A stretch of 64,000 bases of DNA from Treponema sp. CETP13 (GCA_001885315.1 MLPZ01000010.1:1-64000), one strand, 5' to 3'; counted from the stretch's first letter, positions 8,573 through 17,480 are shown. Notes: generated by a model from the sequence alone, not told the origin. Translations and numbers: made by a program.

Positions 8573-9697
8573 TCAATCCTTATCTTCTCCAGATTGGGAA
8601 TCATAAGACATATTCTTCCCTCCTTCTGTTTTTTTAGTATCACTCTTACCATTTTTTTTAGCAGCTTGTGCTTCTAGAGCTCTCTTTAGTTCTTCAAGTT
8701 TTTCTTTTCTTTGTTCTTCTTTAAGGAGTTCTTGCTTGTCTATACCAGCTTGTTTTAACGTAGCAACAAATTCTTTTTTAGCCGCTTTTTGTTTTTCTGC
8801 CTGCTCTTTTTTTTCACGTTGTGTAATTTCGGTATCTTTCATATTAATATCAAGTTGATTAAATGGAATCTCAATTCCAGCAGCATCAAAAGCTGTTTTT
8901 ATATTCATAAAAACACTATTTCTCGTTTCCCAGTAGTATTCTCGTTTAAACCAAACAGCAAGAACCATTTTTATACTCGAATCCCCAAACCCGTCAAAAT
9001 AGACTAACGGAAGAGGAGTATCTAATACTGTTGGACAGCTTGCCGGAACAGATTCTAAAGCCGCTTTAGCTTCTTCTAGGTCTGTATCATATGAAACCCC
9101 TACATTAAACAGCATTCGTCGTGTAGGGAAATACGTATTGTTTTGCATATTCGACTGAATAACCGTTTCATTAGGAATTCTAATCAATTGATTATCAAGT
9201 GTTAATACTTTGATAGACATTAAATCTATTGAATATACAGTACCAACTACATCAGCAATAGTAATATAATCGCCAATTTTTATAGATTGATCACTTAAAA
9301 CAAAAAAACCAGAAATAATATTACTTACAGATGTTTGCGCAGCAAAACCAACAGCAATTCCAACTATACCAGCTGCTCCTAACAAAGCATTCAACTTTAT
9401 GCCAAACAAATTAAGTACATAAATTACTACAAGGATTTCATATGCATATTTAATTACTTTATCAATAATTAATGCAGTTTGAGGCTTTAATTGTTTATGT
9501 GCCAATTTGCTGACATATTTTCTAGCTATTCGATATACAATATAAAATAGAATGAGTGCAACTATCGTTTCTAAAACGCGCGTTGCAAATGCAAGAGAGA
9601 AATATTGTTTTAAATTATCAAAACTACCAAAAATTTCTTCTGCAACATTTGACATCGAGGAACTATCCCCTGCTACAGATACTATTTCTTCTCCCAT
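8573..9697 (-). CDS. MscS-family mechanosensitive channel with a charged C-terminal tail
   Basis: A small-conductance mechanosensitive channel that opens under membrane tension to release solutes. Residues about 35-110 carry the transmembrane helices. The pore-lining TM3 is seen as GAAGIVGIAVGFAAQ followed by the family motif SGFFVLSDQSIKIGDYI. The beta domain and alpha/beta vestibule follow (PNETVIQSNMQN, PFNQLDINM). After about residue 285 an approximately 90-residue Lys/Glu-rich coiled-coil-like tail extends beyond normal MscS. The start has GGGAG six bases upstream. It follows nth by 10 bases, so the two are probably co-transcribed. Confidence 0.93.
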   Translation of the reverse strand: MGEEIVSVAGDSSSMSNVAEEIFGSFDNLKQYFSLAFATRVLETIVALILFYIVYRIARKYVSKLAHKQLKPQTALIIDKVIKYAYEILVVIYVLNLFGIKLNALLGAAGIVGIAVGFAAQTSVSNIISGFFVLSDQSIKIGDYITIADVVGTVYSIDLMSIKVLTLDNQLIRIPNETVIQSNMQNNTYFPTRRMLFNVGVSYDTDLEEAKAALESVPASCPTVLDTPLPLVYFDGFGDSSIKMVLAVWFKREYYWETRNSVFMNIKTAFDAAGIEIPFNQLDINMKDTEITQREKKEQAEKQKAAKKEFVATLKQAGIDKQELLKEEQRKEKLEELKRALEAQAAKKNGKSDTKKTEGGKNMSYDSQSGEDKD

Positions 9698-9707
9698 ACA
9701 TATCTCC

Positions 9708-10352
9708 CTATTTTTTAGCTATGTTGTGAGCACATAAATCTTGAATTAAACACTCTTCACAATGAGGCGTACGAGCAACACATACATATCGTCCGTGCAA
9801 TACAAGCCAATGATGTGCATGATTCATATATTCTGAAGGAATTTTTTTTATTAGTCCAGCCTCTATTTGAGCAGGAGTCTCCCCCGGACAAAGTCCTATT
9901 TTAGGAGATATACGTAAAATATGTGTATCAACTGGCATTGTAGGCTGATTATAAACAACATTCATTATAACATTCGCTGTTTTTCGTCCAACACCAGGTA
10001 ATTGCATAAGAGTTTCTCTGGTATCAGGTAAATTACCATTAAACTCATCGAGTATCATTTGTGACAAACCAATGATAAATTTTGTTTTATTTCGATACAA
10101 TCCTATCGATTTTATAAAATGTGTAAGCCCTTCAGCCCCTAGATCAAGCATTGTTTGAGGAGTATTTGCAATGTCAAATAAAGATGCTGTAGCTTTATTT
10201 ACAGCTTTATCTGTTGTCTGAGCAGAAAGAACAACCGCAACCAAAAGACAGAAATCATTTGGAGCAATTAACTCCGTCGCTGGATGTGGATTCTGTTCTT
10301 TAAAACGCCTAAAGATTTCATTTATCTTAGAGGCTGATAACTGTTTATACAT
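9708..10352 (-). CDS. nth: Endonuclease III (DNA glycosylase/AP lyase)
   Basis: Excises oxidised pyrimidines and cleaves the abasic site. The 214-residue protein has the helix-hairpin-helix LPGVGRKTANVI with the catalytic lysine, and the VDTH motif with the catalytic aspartate. The [4Fe-4S] ligand pattern C-x6-C-x2-C-x5-C lies near the end (CVARTPHCEECLIQDLC). Length is typical. It lies between metK and the MscS gene on the same strand, with 47 bases to metK upstream and 10 to the MscS gene. Confidence 0.97.
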   Translation of the reverse strand: MYKQLSASKINEIFRRFKEQNPHPATELIAPNDFCLLVAVVLSAQTTDKAVNKATASLFDIANTPQTMLDLGAEGLTHFIKSIGLYRNKTKFIIGLSQMILDEFNGNLPDTRETLMQLPGVGRKTANVIMNVVYNQPTMPVDTHILRISPKIGLCPGETPAQIEAGLIKKIPSEYMNHAHHWLVLHGRYVCVARTPHCEECLIQDLCAHNIAKK

Positions 10353-10399
10353 ACATATATTATAACATATAAAATATACATAATTGAGGGCTATTTACA

Positions 10400-11569
10400 T
10401 TATTTTATAGCATTTTTAAGAGCTTGTACTTTGTCCGTTTTTTCCCAACTAAACTCTGATCGTCCAAAATGTCCGTAAGCGGCTGTGGCCTGATAAATTG
10501 GACGTTTTAGATCTAAAGTTTTGATAATCCCTGCAGGAGTACAGTCAAAAACATCTTTTACAGCTGCTTCAATTTTTTCGTCAGGAACAACTCCAGTTCC
10601 AAAGGTTTCGACCATGATAGAAACAGGATAAGGAACCCCTATTGCATAAGCTAATTCAATTTCACAACGGGTTGCAAGTCCAGCTGCAACAATATTTTTG
10701 GCAATATATCTAGCCATGTAAGCTGCAGAACGGTCAACTTTAGAAGGATCTTTTCCACTAAAAGCTCCACCACCATGACGTCCCATTCCACCGTAGGTAT
10801 CTACAATAATTTTTCGACCTGTAAGTCCTGTATCACCAAAGGGTCCACCAACAACAAATTTTCCAGTAGGATTAATAAAATATTTTGTATTCTTGGTTAA
10901 AAGCCCAGTAGATTCCAATACCGGTTTTATTATTTCTTGAATAATTCCTTCTTTTAAATCATTATATTTTATAGAAGGATCATGCTGATGTGAAACAACC
11001 ACAGTATCAATTCCAACAGGTTTATATCCTTCATAAGCAATAGAAACTTGACTTTTTGAATCTGGACGAAGCCAGTTCAGTTTTCCACTTTTTCGCATTT
11101 CTGTAGCTCTTCGTAATATTTTATGAGAATACATAATTGGCGCTGGCATTAACTCTGGAGTCTCGTCACAAGCAAACCCAAACATCATTCCCTGATCTCC
11201 AGCCCCTTGCTTTCCTTTAAACTCATCTAGTCCGATTCCCCTTACACCCTGATTAATATCAGGAGATTGTGCATGAATCATATTCATTACAGCCATAGAA
11301 TCACAATCTAATCCGTATTCTGCATCTGTATAGCCAATATCACGAGCAACATCCCGCGCAAGCTGTTGAACATCAACATACGTATTTGTAGTGACTTCCC
11401 CACCAATAATTATCATAGCTGTAGAAGAAAACGTTTCACAAGCAACATGGCTATCAGGATCATCTCTTAAACATGCATCTAAAACTGCATCTGAAATTTG
11501 ATCACATAATTTATCTGGATGTCCTTCGCTAACTGATTCTGAAGTAAATAAATATTTCTTTTCACTCAT
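10400..11569 (-). CDS. metK: S-adenosylmethionine synthetase
   Basis: Forms SAM from methionine and ATP. The 389-residue protein carries the N-terminal [15 protein letters not shown] motif, the [12 protein letters not shown] nonapeptide region and the glycine-rich [19 protein letters not shown] loop. All are intact. Its promoter is divergent from the CBM48 gene. No SAM riboswitch-like structure is seen in the short upstream interval. Confidence 0.98.
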   Translation of the reverse strand: MSEKKYLFTSESVSEGHPDKLCDQISDAVLDACLRDDPDSHVACETFSSTAMIIIGGEVTTNTYVDVQQLARDVARDIGYTDAEYGLDCDSMAVMNMIHAQSPDINQGVRGIGLDEFKGKQGAGDQGMMFGFACDETPELMPAPIMYSHKILRRATEMRKSGKLNWLRPDSKSQVSIAYEGYKPVGIDTVVVSHQHDPSIKYNDLKEGIIQEIIKPVLESTGLLTKNTKYFINPTGKFVVGGPFGDTGLTGRKIIVDTYGGMGRHGGGAFSGKDPSKVDRSAAYMARYIAKNIVAAGLATRCEIELAYAIGVPYPVSIMVETFGTGVVPDEKIEAAVKDVFDCTPAGIIKTLDLKRPIYQATAAYGHFGRSEFSWEKTDKVQALKNAIK

Positions 11570-11600
11570 TCCTAATGCCCCTACTTTAACTAATTTCGAT

Positions 11601-11628
11601 ATTATAGTATACTATTATTGCTTGTTAA
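11601..11628 (-). promoter_or_regulatory. Candidate metK promoter
   Basis: On the minus strand TTAACA (11623-11628), a 16-base spacer and a perfect TATAAT (11601-11606) lie about 30 bases before metK. The -35 region sits inside a small inverted repeat, TTGCTT-GTT-AAGCAA (11619-11633), which could be an operator or may be chance. Confidence 0.5.
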
Positions 11629-11667
11629 GCAAGTTGGTAGATTTAATTTCAAAATTAGGAGATAAGT

Positions 11668-11982
11668 ATGCCTATATCTAAAAAGTTCTATAAAACTAAA
11701 AATACTTGTGAAGTCACATTTACTCTTTCAGCAAAAGCTGCAAAAGGAGCTGAAAAAGTATGGCTTGCTGGAGATTTTAATAGTTGGAGTAGTTCTGACA
11801 CACCTATGAAAAAAGCAGCAAATGGTTCGTTTTCAGTTAAATTAAAACTTGAAAAAGGAAAAGAATATCAATTCCGTTATTTACTTGACGGAAAACAATG
11901 GGAAAATGATTGGAAAGCAGATAAATACATTCCAGCTCCGTTCTCATGCACAGATAACTCAGTAGTAAGCACCATCGAATAA
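11668..11982 (+). CDS. Stand-alone CBM48 (isoamylase N-terminal/AMPK-like) glycan-binding protein
   Basis: The 104-residue protein is a single early-set Ig-like domain. It shows the CBM48 signature VWLAGDFNSWSS followed by MKKAANGSFSVKLKLEKGKEYQFRYLLDG. Such domains bind alpha-glucans or glycogen in branching and debranching enzymes. Here no catalytic domain is attached and there is no signal peptide, so it is cytoplasmic. An AGGAG site precedes the ATG. It ends 4 bases from the convergent apbE stop. A role in glycogen metabolism is plausible but unproven. Confidence 0.85.
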   Translation: MPISKKFYKTKNTCEVTFTLSAKAAKGAEKVWLAGDFNSWSSSDTPMKKAANGSFSVKLKLEKGKEYQFRYLLDGKQWENDWKADKYIPAPFSCTDNSVVSTIE

Positions 11983-11986
11983 TATT

Positions 11987-13096
11987 TTATTCTAAGCTAA
12001 AAGAGGAATCAATAACGGCTATTTTTAACCTAAGATTAGAAGTCGCCGTTATATTTTTATCCTTATCGACACATAATCCTTGAACATCATATAACACTCC
12101 TTCAGAATCTTTACTTTCTGTATTCAATTTTTCTAGTAGCGCTATTCCTTTTTCCTTTCCTAATATAAAAACAGCAGTAGAAAGAGCATCTGCCATCATA
12201 GAAGAATTAGTAATTATTGTAGCTGACATAAGGCCATTTTGCTCAGGATAACCTGTTTTTCTATCAATTAAATGATGATATCTAACCCCATCTTTTATAA
12301 AAAAACGCTCATACACTCCTGAAGTTACAACTGTCTTGTTTATAAGGGAAGCTACAATAATAGGAGCCCCTGTAGAATCGAAAGGATTTTTTATACCTAC
12401 TTTCCATGGAATAGCATCTGTAGTGTTAGTAGCAGGTGCTTTTGCCCCATATGCATAAATATTTCCGCCAAGATCGATTATTGCTTTGGAGACTCCATGC
12501 TGCTGTAAGATTTGTACAATCATATCTGCTGCATACCCTTTTGCAATACCACCTAAGTCAAGACTCATCCCTTTTACAGGTAAATATACTGTCTTTTTTT
12601 CTGGATCTAGTTGAATTTTCGTATAATCAACAAGAGCTTTGGCAGAATCTATTTGCGCTTGAGAGGGAACATGTTCTTTATCTGTTCCTATTGCCCAAAG
12701 TTTTACAAGAGGCCCTATAGATGGATCAAAAGCTCCACCAGTAAGGCTTGCATATTTAATAGCAGCCTGCAAAATATACAATGTGTCATCATTAACTGTA
12801 ATTGGATTATTTGTACCCGCTGCATCATTGATTTTTGCGATATCAGACGTCGCTATATTGACACTAACATGTTGTTCTAACAAATCGAGGGCAGCAAAAA
12901 TCTCATCAAAAAGACTTTCTGCATTTTGTTCATACAATGTAATTGTACAAATCGTACCAATAGCACTTTTTGTTTGCACAACCTTTTCTGGAGCTTTTTC
13001 TTTACATCCCGTACAAACCACTAAGACTAAAGAAAAAAGTATAATTGATATTAAAAACTTTTTTTGAAATATCAATTTAGTTTTAATGCTATTCAT
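11987..13096 (-). CDS. apbE: FAD:protein FMN transferase, ApbE-type lipoprotein
   Basis: Attaches FMN to threonines of partner flavoproteins such as Rnf/Nqr subunits outside the membrane. The N-terminus is a lipoprotein signal with Cys31 in a CTGC lipobox. The body has the ApbE features: an early GTICTITLYE segment, SLDLGGIAKGYAADM, IDLGGNIYAYG, and the Mg/FAD region with HHLIDRKTGYP and TNSSMMADALSTAVFILG. It is full length at 369 residues. It starts 15 bases after aspS and is likely in the same transcript. Its flavoprotein clients are not in the window. Confidence 0.95.
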   Translation of the reverse strand: MNSIKTKLIFQKKFLISIILFSLVLVVCTGCKEKAPEKVVQTKSAIGTICTITLYEQNAESLFDEIFAALDLLEQHVSVNIATSDIAKINDAAGTNNPITVNDDTLYILQAAIKYASLTGGAFDPSIGPLVKLWAIGTDKEHVPSQAQIDSAKALVDYTKIQLDPEKKTVYLPVKGMSLDLGGIAKGYAADMIVQILQQHGVSKAIIDLGGNIYAYGAKAPATNTTDAIPWKVGIKNPFDSTGAPIIVASLINKTVVTSGVYERFFIKDGVRYHHLIDRKTGYPEQNGLMSATIITNSSMMADALSTAVFILGKEKGIALLEKLNTESKDSEGVLYDVQGLCVDKDKNITATSNLRLKIAVIDSSFSLE

Positions 13097-13111
13097 ACGG
13101 GAAAATCCTTA

Positions 13112-14944
13112 TTATTTACTATCTGTTTGTTCAATTATTTTTAAATGCAAGTCCTTAATTTGTTGTGCATCGACAACAGAAGGACATTCATCCATTGGAC
13201 TAACCGCGAAAGTGTTTTTAGGAAAGGCAATAACTTCTTTTATAGAAGTTTCGTGGCACATAAGCATAACTAAACGGTCAAGCCCTAGAGCAATACCCCC
13301 ATGCGGTGGAGCACCAAACTTAAAGGCTTTTAGCAAAAATCCAAATTTTTGTTCTGCTTCTTCTCTACTAAAACCAACAATATTAAAAATGCGCTCTTGC
13401 AGTTCTGGATCATGTATACGAATTGAACCAGAAGCCAGTTCGTATCCATTGAGTACAAGATCGTATAAATCACCTTTTACACTACCAGGATCGCTTTCTA
13501 ATGTACTATGATATTTTTCTTGTGGCATAGTAAACATATGGTGTGCTGTATCCCATTTATTTTCATCTTCGTTCCATTCAAACATAGGGAAATCTACAAT
13601 CCAAGCAAATACAAAAGAATTTTGATCTATAAGATTTAAGTCCTTTCCTAATCGAGTTCGTACAGCCCCAAGAGCAGTACAAGCTGTTTTATAATTGGTA
13701 TCCGCTACAAAAAGAAGTAAATCACCTTCTTTTGCCCCCAATTTTGAACAGATTTCATCTTTTTTATCTGCAAAAAACTTACTAATTCCACCGGTCAAAC
13801 CATCTGCTGTTACTTTCATCCATGCAAGGCCATGGGCTTTGTATATTTTGGCAGTAGCTTCTAAGTCTTCTACTTTTTTTCGACTGTAATTTTCAGCTTG
13901 TCCAGGGACTACTAGTGCTTTTATAGTTCCAGTATTGCGTGTTTGCCCAGGCTTTTTTTCTTGTGGTTCGAGAGCTGCTCTAAAGGCTTTAAAATCTGAG
14001 ATATCAGCCATAAACTCAGCATCTTGCATTTTTAAATCAAACCGAAGATCTGGTTTATCGGTTCCATACAAATCGATAGAATCATCATACGCAATTCTTT
14101 GAAAATGTTCTGGAAGTTTTATTTCCATTGTCTTTTCAAAAATATAGTGCATTAATCCTTCTGTCATACCAAGTACATCATCTCGGTCAACAAAACTCAT
14201 TTCCATATCAATCTGTGTAAACTCTGGTTGACGATCACCACGGGCATCTTCATCTCTATAACAGCGTGCAATTTGAAAATACTTATCAAACCCTGAAACC
14301 ATCAAAATCTGTTTATAGAGCTGAGGAGATTGTGGTAATGCATAAAATTTACCAGGATAAAGGCGAGAAGGAACTAAGTAATCTCTAGCACCTTCTGGAG
14401 TTGATTTAATAAAGGTTGGTGTTTCTAATTCGTAAAATCCGTTATCTGAAAGATAGTTTCGAGTTGCTAGAGCAACCTTATGGCGCAAAGCTAGATGATT
14501 TTGCATAGAAGAAGAACGTAAATCTAAATACCTATATTTTAAACGTAAATCTTCATTAGGAATAACTGGAGTCCCATCTTTTTGAACTTCATCTATCATA
14601 AAAGGAAGCGTTTCTGATTTAGATAGAATTTCTATTTTTGTTGCTAGGAGTTCTATTTCACCAGTAAGCATATCTTTATTAACCATATTGTCAGGGCGTG
14701 CACGAACAGTACCCTCGACAGCAATACAGTATTCCATATGCAAATCATGTGCTAAATCAGCTAACTGAGCAGGAGAACTTGAATCGATTACTACCTGCGT
14801 AATTCCATATCTATCTCGAAGATTAATAAAGGAAATCCCACCATGTTCCCGTATACGATGTATCCATCCATTTAATATAACTGTTTTTTTGTCATCACAC
14901 TTTCGCAATTCGCCACAAGTATGTGTTCGTTTCATATTTTCCAT
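13112..14944 (-). CDS. aspS: Aspartyl-tRNA synthetase
   Basis: Charges tRNA-Asp. The 610-residue bacterial form has an N-terminal OB-fold (GELRKCDDKKTVILNGWIHRIREHGG), class II motif 2 (ARCYRDEDARGDRQPEFTQID), a GAD insertion in the middle and motif 3 (GGIALGLDRLVMLM). Two in-frame ATGs (14944 and 14935) are possible starts; neither has a strong ribosome-binding site. The second begins at the conserved MKRTHTCGEL. apbE follows closely downstream. Confidence 0.98.
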   Translation of the reverse strand: MENMKRTHTCGELRKCDDKKTVILNGWIHRIREHGGISFINLRDRYGITQVVIDSSSPAQLADLAHDLHMEYCIAVEGTVRARPDNMVNKDMLTGEIELLATKIEILSKSETLPFMIDEVQKDGTPVIPNEDLRLKYRYLDLRSSSMQNHLALRHKVALATRNYLSDNGFYELETPTFIKSTPEGARDYLVPSRLYPGKFYALPQSPQLYKQILMVSGFDKYFQIARCYRDEDARGDRQPEFTQIDMEMSFVDRDDVLGMTEGLMHYIFEKTMEIKLPEHFQRIAYDDSIDLYGTDKPDLRFDLKMQDAEFMADISDFKAFRAALEPQEKKPGQTRNTGTIKALVVPGQAENYSRKKVEDLEATAKIYKAHGLAWMKVTADGLTGGISKFFADKKDEICSKLGAKEGDLLLFVADTNYKTACTALGAVRTRLGKDLNLIDQNSFVFAWIVDFPMFEWNEDENKWDTAHHMFTMPQEKYHSTLESDPGSVKGDLYDLVLNGYELASGSIRIHDPELQERIFNIVGFSREEAEQKFGFLLKAFKFGAPPHGGIALGLDRLVMLMCHETSIKEVIAFPKNTFAVSPMDECPSVVDAQQIKDLHLKIIEQTDSK

Positions 14945-15009
14945 AGTGCTATGATTTTAACGCGAAGGACACTTTGTGGCAAGATGTGCAAATTCTAAAT
15001 TATTGTGTC

Positions 15010-15417
15010 CTAAAAGACACCTTTATCATTAAGAAAAGCTGAATAATTTTTATCAATCCCATTAATATGATTTTTTAGCCAGTCACTAAGGAAATCCATG
15101 ATTTCAATAGACAATCCAAATTTATTTTTTTTATAACCTTCTTGAAAATCAGAAACTTTTTTTACAAATAAAGCATGTGCTTTCTTCTGAACAGGAAGAT
15201 CAGGATAGTTGTATTTTTCAAGAAGGGCTTCTTCTTCGTTAAAATGAATAACGGTATAATCGACTAAGCTTTTTAATATCTCGCTAATAATCTCTTTACT
15301 CTTACCTTTTAACATTGCTTCATGTAAATCATTTATTAATTTAATAAGCACCTTATGCTGCTCATCACTTTTACTTACTTTAACACTTAAATCATCAGAC
15401 CAAACAATTAGAGCCAT
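15010..15417 (-). CDS. Bacteriohemerythrin
   Basis: A four-helix-bundle diiron O2-binding protein, used in anaerobes and microaerophiles for oxygen sensing, delivery or scavenging. The 135-residue single domain shows the expected iron ligands in order: H in DEQHK, H and E in HFNEEEALLEKY, H in KKAHALF, and H and D in LKNHINGIDKNY. An ideal AGGAGG lies 5 bases before the start. It is a single gene. In an apparently anaerobic organism with hydrogenases it probably protects against oxygen (inference). Confidence 0.95.
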   Translation of the reverse strand: MALIVWSDDLSVKVSKSDEQHKVLIKLINDLHEAMLKGKSKEIISEILKSLVDYTVIHFNEEEALLEKYNYPDLPVQKKAHALFVKKVSDFQEGYKKNKFGLSIEIMDFLSDWLKNHINGIDKNYSAFLNDKGVF

Positions 15418-15532
15418 ATAAACCTCCTAGATTAGTATAGAAATAGAATTATTTCTTTACTTGTTTCTATAATAATAAGTTGTATGTTTTGTGGCAAGGG
15501 AACGAATCTTTTTATGCATAACAAAACATTAC

Positions 15533-15561
15533 TTGCAATTATTGCTAAATCGTTATAACAT
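15533..15561 (+). promoter_or_regulatory. Candidate promoter of the small exported protein pair
   Basis: TTGCAA (15533-15538), 17 bases, then TAACAT (15556-15561). An alternative -10 TATAAC overlaps. It lies just before the ribosome-binding site of the gene at 15590. Confidence 0.3.
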
Positions 15562-15589
15562 AATGAAAACAATTTTAAGGAGAAAAGAG

Positions 15590-16075
15590 ATGAAAAAATT
15601 GGTATTAGCAGTTATGCTTATCACAAGTGTGGCAGTGGGGAGTATTTTTGCTCAAGAGACAGAAGCAGAAGTAGCCACAGCCGTTACCCCTGAGTACTTT
15701 ACATTTAACATTGGTTCAATGGGAGCTTATGGGTTTGAATCACAAGATTTTACTGTTGTAAATAATTTTGGAGTTCAATTACAACTAAATGAAAAATTTT
15801 CAACAGGATTTAGTGTTTCTGATTCATATACATTTGTAAATATTACAGCTTCACCTAAAGCAAATTTAACTTTATCCTTCTATACTGGACAAATAGCTTC
15901 TAGTGTAGCCTTTGGAATAGGTACTGGATATGACTTTTTCACCAATAAAGATAACTTTTTTACTGCAATGGGTCTTTATGCTGATTGGTATGCATGTAGC
16001 GATACTGCTCAAGACGAAGCACTCAAAAATGGTGGAGTAATAGCATTAGGTCTTAAAGCAAAATTAGGTTATTAA
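15590..16075 (+). CDS. Small exported beta-strand-rich protein (copy 1 of a tandem pair)
   Basis: The start at 15590 is chosen over 15491 because AAGGAG lies 7 bases upstream and the product then begins with a clean signal peptide (MKKLVLAVMLITSVAVGSIFAQ). The mature part of about 140 residues has alternating hydrophobic and aromatic strands (YFTFNIGSMGAYGFES, LTLSFYTGQIASSVAFGIGTGYDFF). It ends in a strand-like LGLKAKLGY, as many small outer-membrane barrels do. I do not recognise a named family. It is clearly paralogous to the next gene. Confidence 0.75.
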   Translation: MKKLVLAVMLITSVAVGSIFAQETEAEVATAVTPEYFTFNIGSMGAYGFESQDFTVVNNFGVQLQLNEKFSTGFSVSDSYTFVNITASPKANLTLSFYTGQIASSVAFGIGTGYDFFTNKDNFFTAMGLYADWYACSDTAQDEALKNGGVIALGLKAKLGY

Positions 16076-16114
16076 TTTTATTAAATTAATTTTATTAAAA
16101 TAAAAGGAAAAAAA

Positions 16115-16555
16115 ATGAAGAAAATATTATTTATGGTTTTACTTATTACAAGTGTTACCTTTGGAACAGTTTTTGCAGAAACTCCAGATTATTTTGCATT
16201 TAACGTAGGAACAATGAATTCATATGATTTTGATACAAATGACATTTCATCAGACATGGTTTATGGTCTTCAATATCAGATGAATGAAACATATTCTGCT
16301 GGTTTTGATTTTATGAATAATGGAACTTTTCTTAACGTTACCATTAGCCCAAAATCAAAAACAAGCCTAACAATTTATACAGGAGAAATTAGATCCGCTT
16401 TAGCCATGGGTATTGGTGCTGGTTATGATTTTTTTCAAAAAAAAGATACAGTATTTGCCGCAATGGGTCTATACACAAGTTGGATAGCAACGGATACATC
16501 AATTAAAAAAGGTGGAATCTTAAACCTTGGATTGAAAGCAAATTTTGGTATGTAA
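16115..16555 (+). CDS. Small exported beta-strand-rich protein (copy 2 of a tandem pair)
   Basis: A 146-residue paralogue of the preceding gene, 39 bases downstream. Signal peptide MKKILFMVLLITSVTFGTVFA, then the same block order (YFAFNVGTMNSYDF, LTIYTGEIRSALAMGIGAGYDFF, and the end NLGLKANFGM). Likely an outer-membrane or periplasmic partner produced from the same mRNA. The spacer between the two genes is a short direct repeat of TTAATTTTATTAAA. Function is unknown. Confidence 0.75.
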   Translation: MKKILFMVLLITSVTFGTVFAETPDYFAFNVGTMNSYDFDTNDISSDMVYGLQYQMNETYSAGFDFMNNGTFLNVTISPKSKTSLTIYTGEIRSALAMGIGAGYDFFQKKDTVFAAMGLYTSWIATDTSIKKGGILNLGLKANFGM

Positions 16556-16586
16556 ATTGATTTTTGTGTTATTTTGACACATTTTG

Positions 16587-16632
16587 AATGAGCTTTTTTG
16601 ACCCTATCGGTCAATTAGGCTCATTTTTTTTT
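16587..16632 (+). terminator. Intrinsic terminator, copy 1 of a repeated palindromic element
   Basis: Outer stem AATGAGC (16587-16593)/GCTCATT (16619-16625), inner palindrome TTGACC-CTATC-GGTCAA (16598-16614), then a run of eight or more T. It ends the small exported gene pair. The inner palindrome recurs at 17512-17528 and 27515-27531. Confidence 0.85.
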
Positions 16633-16808
16633 CTAATATTTTACTGTTGCTACTTTTAAGCCAAACATATCTAATTTTCATACAATCAAACAAAAAAAAT
16701 ACATAATTTCATTCAAATCTTATTCAAAACCTTGATTTCCCTTCCTTTTTATGTAACTTTAACTACTTTTTTTATAAAAATCACTCCGATTATCTCACAA
16801 TCTAAAAG
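16633..16808. other. AT-rich non-coding stretch upstream of hsp20 copy A
   Basis: Together with the flanking terminator and leader this makes a gene-free interval of more than 300 bases. It contains no credible ORF. It is A/T-rich and could hold activator sites for the -24/-12 promoter that follows, but no clear inverted repeat was identified. Confidence 0.4.
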
Positions 16809-16825
16809 TTGGCACACTTTTTGTA
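16809..16825 (+). promoter_or_regulatory. Candidate sigma-54 (-24/-12) promoter of hsp20 copy A
   Basis: TTGGCAC followed by TTGTA, giving GG-N10-GT with GG at 16811-16812 and GT at 16823-16824. The second hsp20 copy has the same arrangement with a perfect GG-N10-GC. A start about 12 bases downstream (near 16836) coincides with the left edge of the highly conserved leader, which supports the call. Confidence 0.6.
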
Positions 16826-16830
16826 ATAGT

Positions 16831-16889
16831 ATTAGTGTAAGCCGTTAAGAGCGGCTGGGTAGTTTACCCAATGAACGAAAGTTCTAAAA
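16831..16889 (+). promoter_or_regulatory. Three-hairpin 5' leader of hsp20 copy A
   Basis: Three consecutive hairpins: AGCCG/CGGCT (16840-16856), GGGTA-GTT-TACCC (16857-16869) and GAAC-GAAA-GTTC with a GNRA tetraloop (16873-16884). The 59-base block differs from that of copy B at a single base, while the coding regions have diverged far more. It is probably a structured 5' UTR for stability or heat/stress control. The GGAGG site lies outside the hairpins. Confidence 0.65.
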
Positions 16890-16919
16890 TTATTTTGTAT
16901 TTATTTATGGAGGTTCATT

Positions 16920-17405
16920 ATGAACACAGTATCTTTATTTAATCCTTTATTTAACACAGATTTTTTCGATGCATTTGATAATTGTCTTGCTGGCAATTGT
17001 GAATCCAAAACTACTTTTTCACCAAAAGTAGATGTCCGTGAAAACGAACACGCATATCTTTTTGACATGGAGCTTCCTGGAATGAGCAAAGAAAATGTTG
17101 ATATCAGTCTAAAAGATAAGATTCTGACTATTAACTCTCATAAAGATGAAAAACTTGAAAGTGCTGATACTAACAAAAAAGAAACAACAAAAGAAGTTGC
17201 CAAAAATGATGAGAAAACACGTGAGGCTGGTGAACGATGGTTGATACGAGAACGGAATTCGGTTGAATTTACTCGCAGTTTCCATTTACCAAAGGATATT
17301 GACGGAGAAAATATCTCTGCCTCCTTTGAAAACGGATTATTGCATATAAGTATTCCACGACTTCCTGAAACACAACCAAAAACCATTAAGATTACAGCTG
17401 CTTAG
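16920..17405 (+). CDS. Hsp20/alpha-crystallin small heat shock protein, copy A
   Basis: An ATP-independent holdase that binds unfolding proteins and passes them to the Hsp70/ClpB system. 161 residues. The alpha-crystallin domain spans about 35-155 (PKVDVRENEHAYLFDMELPG, then SFHLPKDIDGENISASFENGLLHISIP). A charged insertion of about 30 residues (KLESADTNKKETTKEVAKND region) lies in the middle. The start has GGAGG six bases upstream. It is near-duplicate to the gene at 27775, with which it shares promoter, leader and terminator type. Confidence 0.95.
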   Translation: MNTVSLFNPLFNTDFFDAFDNCLAGNCESKTTFSPKVDVRENEHAYLFDMELPGMSKENVDISLKDKILTINSHKDEKLESADTNKKETTKEVAKNDEKTREAGERWLIRERNSVEFTRSFHLPKDIDGENISASFENGLLHISIPRLPETQPKTIKITAA

Positions 17406-17438
17406 AACCAAGCACAAAAGAACCCCTTTTGAAATATA

Positions 17439-17480
17439 AGAAGCCCGGCAAGAAAAAAATCTTGTCGGGCTTCTCTTTTG
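17439..17480 (+). terminator. Intrinsic terminator of hsp20 copy A
   Basis: A long GC-containing stem AGAAGCCCGGCAAGA/TCTTGTCGGGCTTCT with an A-rich loop, followed by a T-rich run. The corresponding terminator after hsp20 copy B has a related stem. Confidence 0.85.

Noticed and set aside
11570-11667. SAM riboswitch upstream of metK
   Set aside because: The roughly 100-base divergent interval has only a promoter and a small inverted repeat; no SAM-I/II-like architecture.
16801-16919. CIRCE/HrcA operator at hsp20
   Set aside because: The TTAGCACTC-N9-GAGTGCTAA pattern is absent; the inverted repeats present are three different short hairpins.
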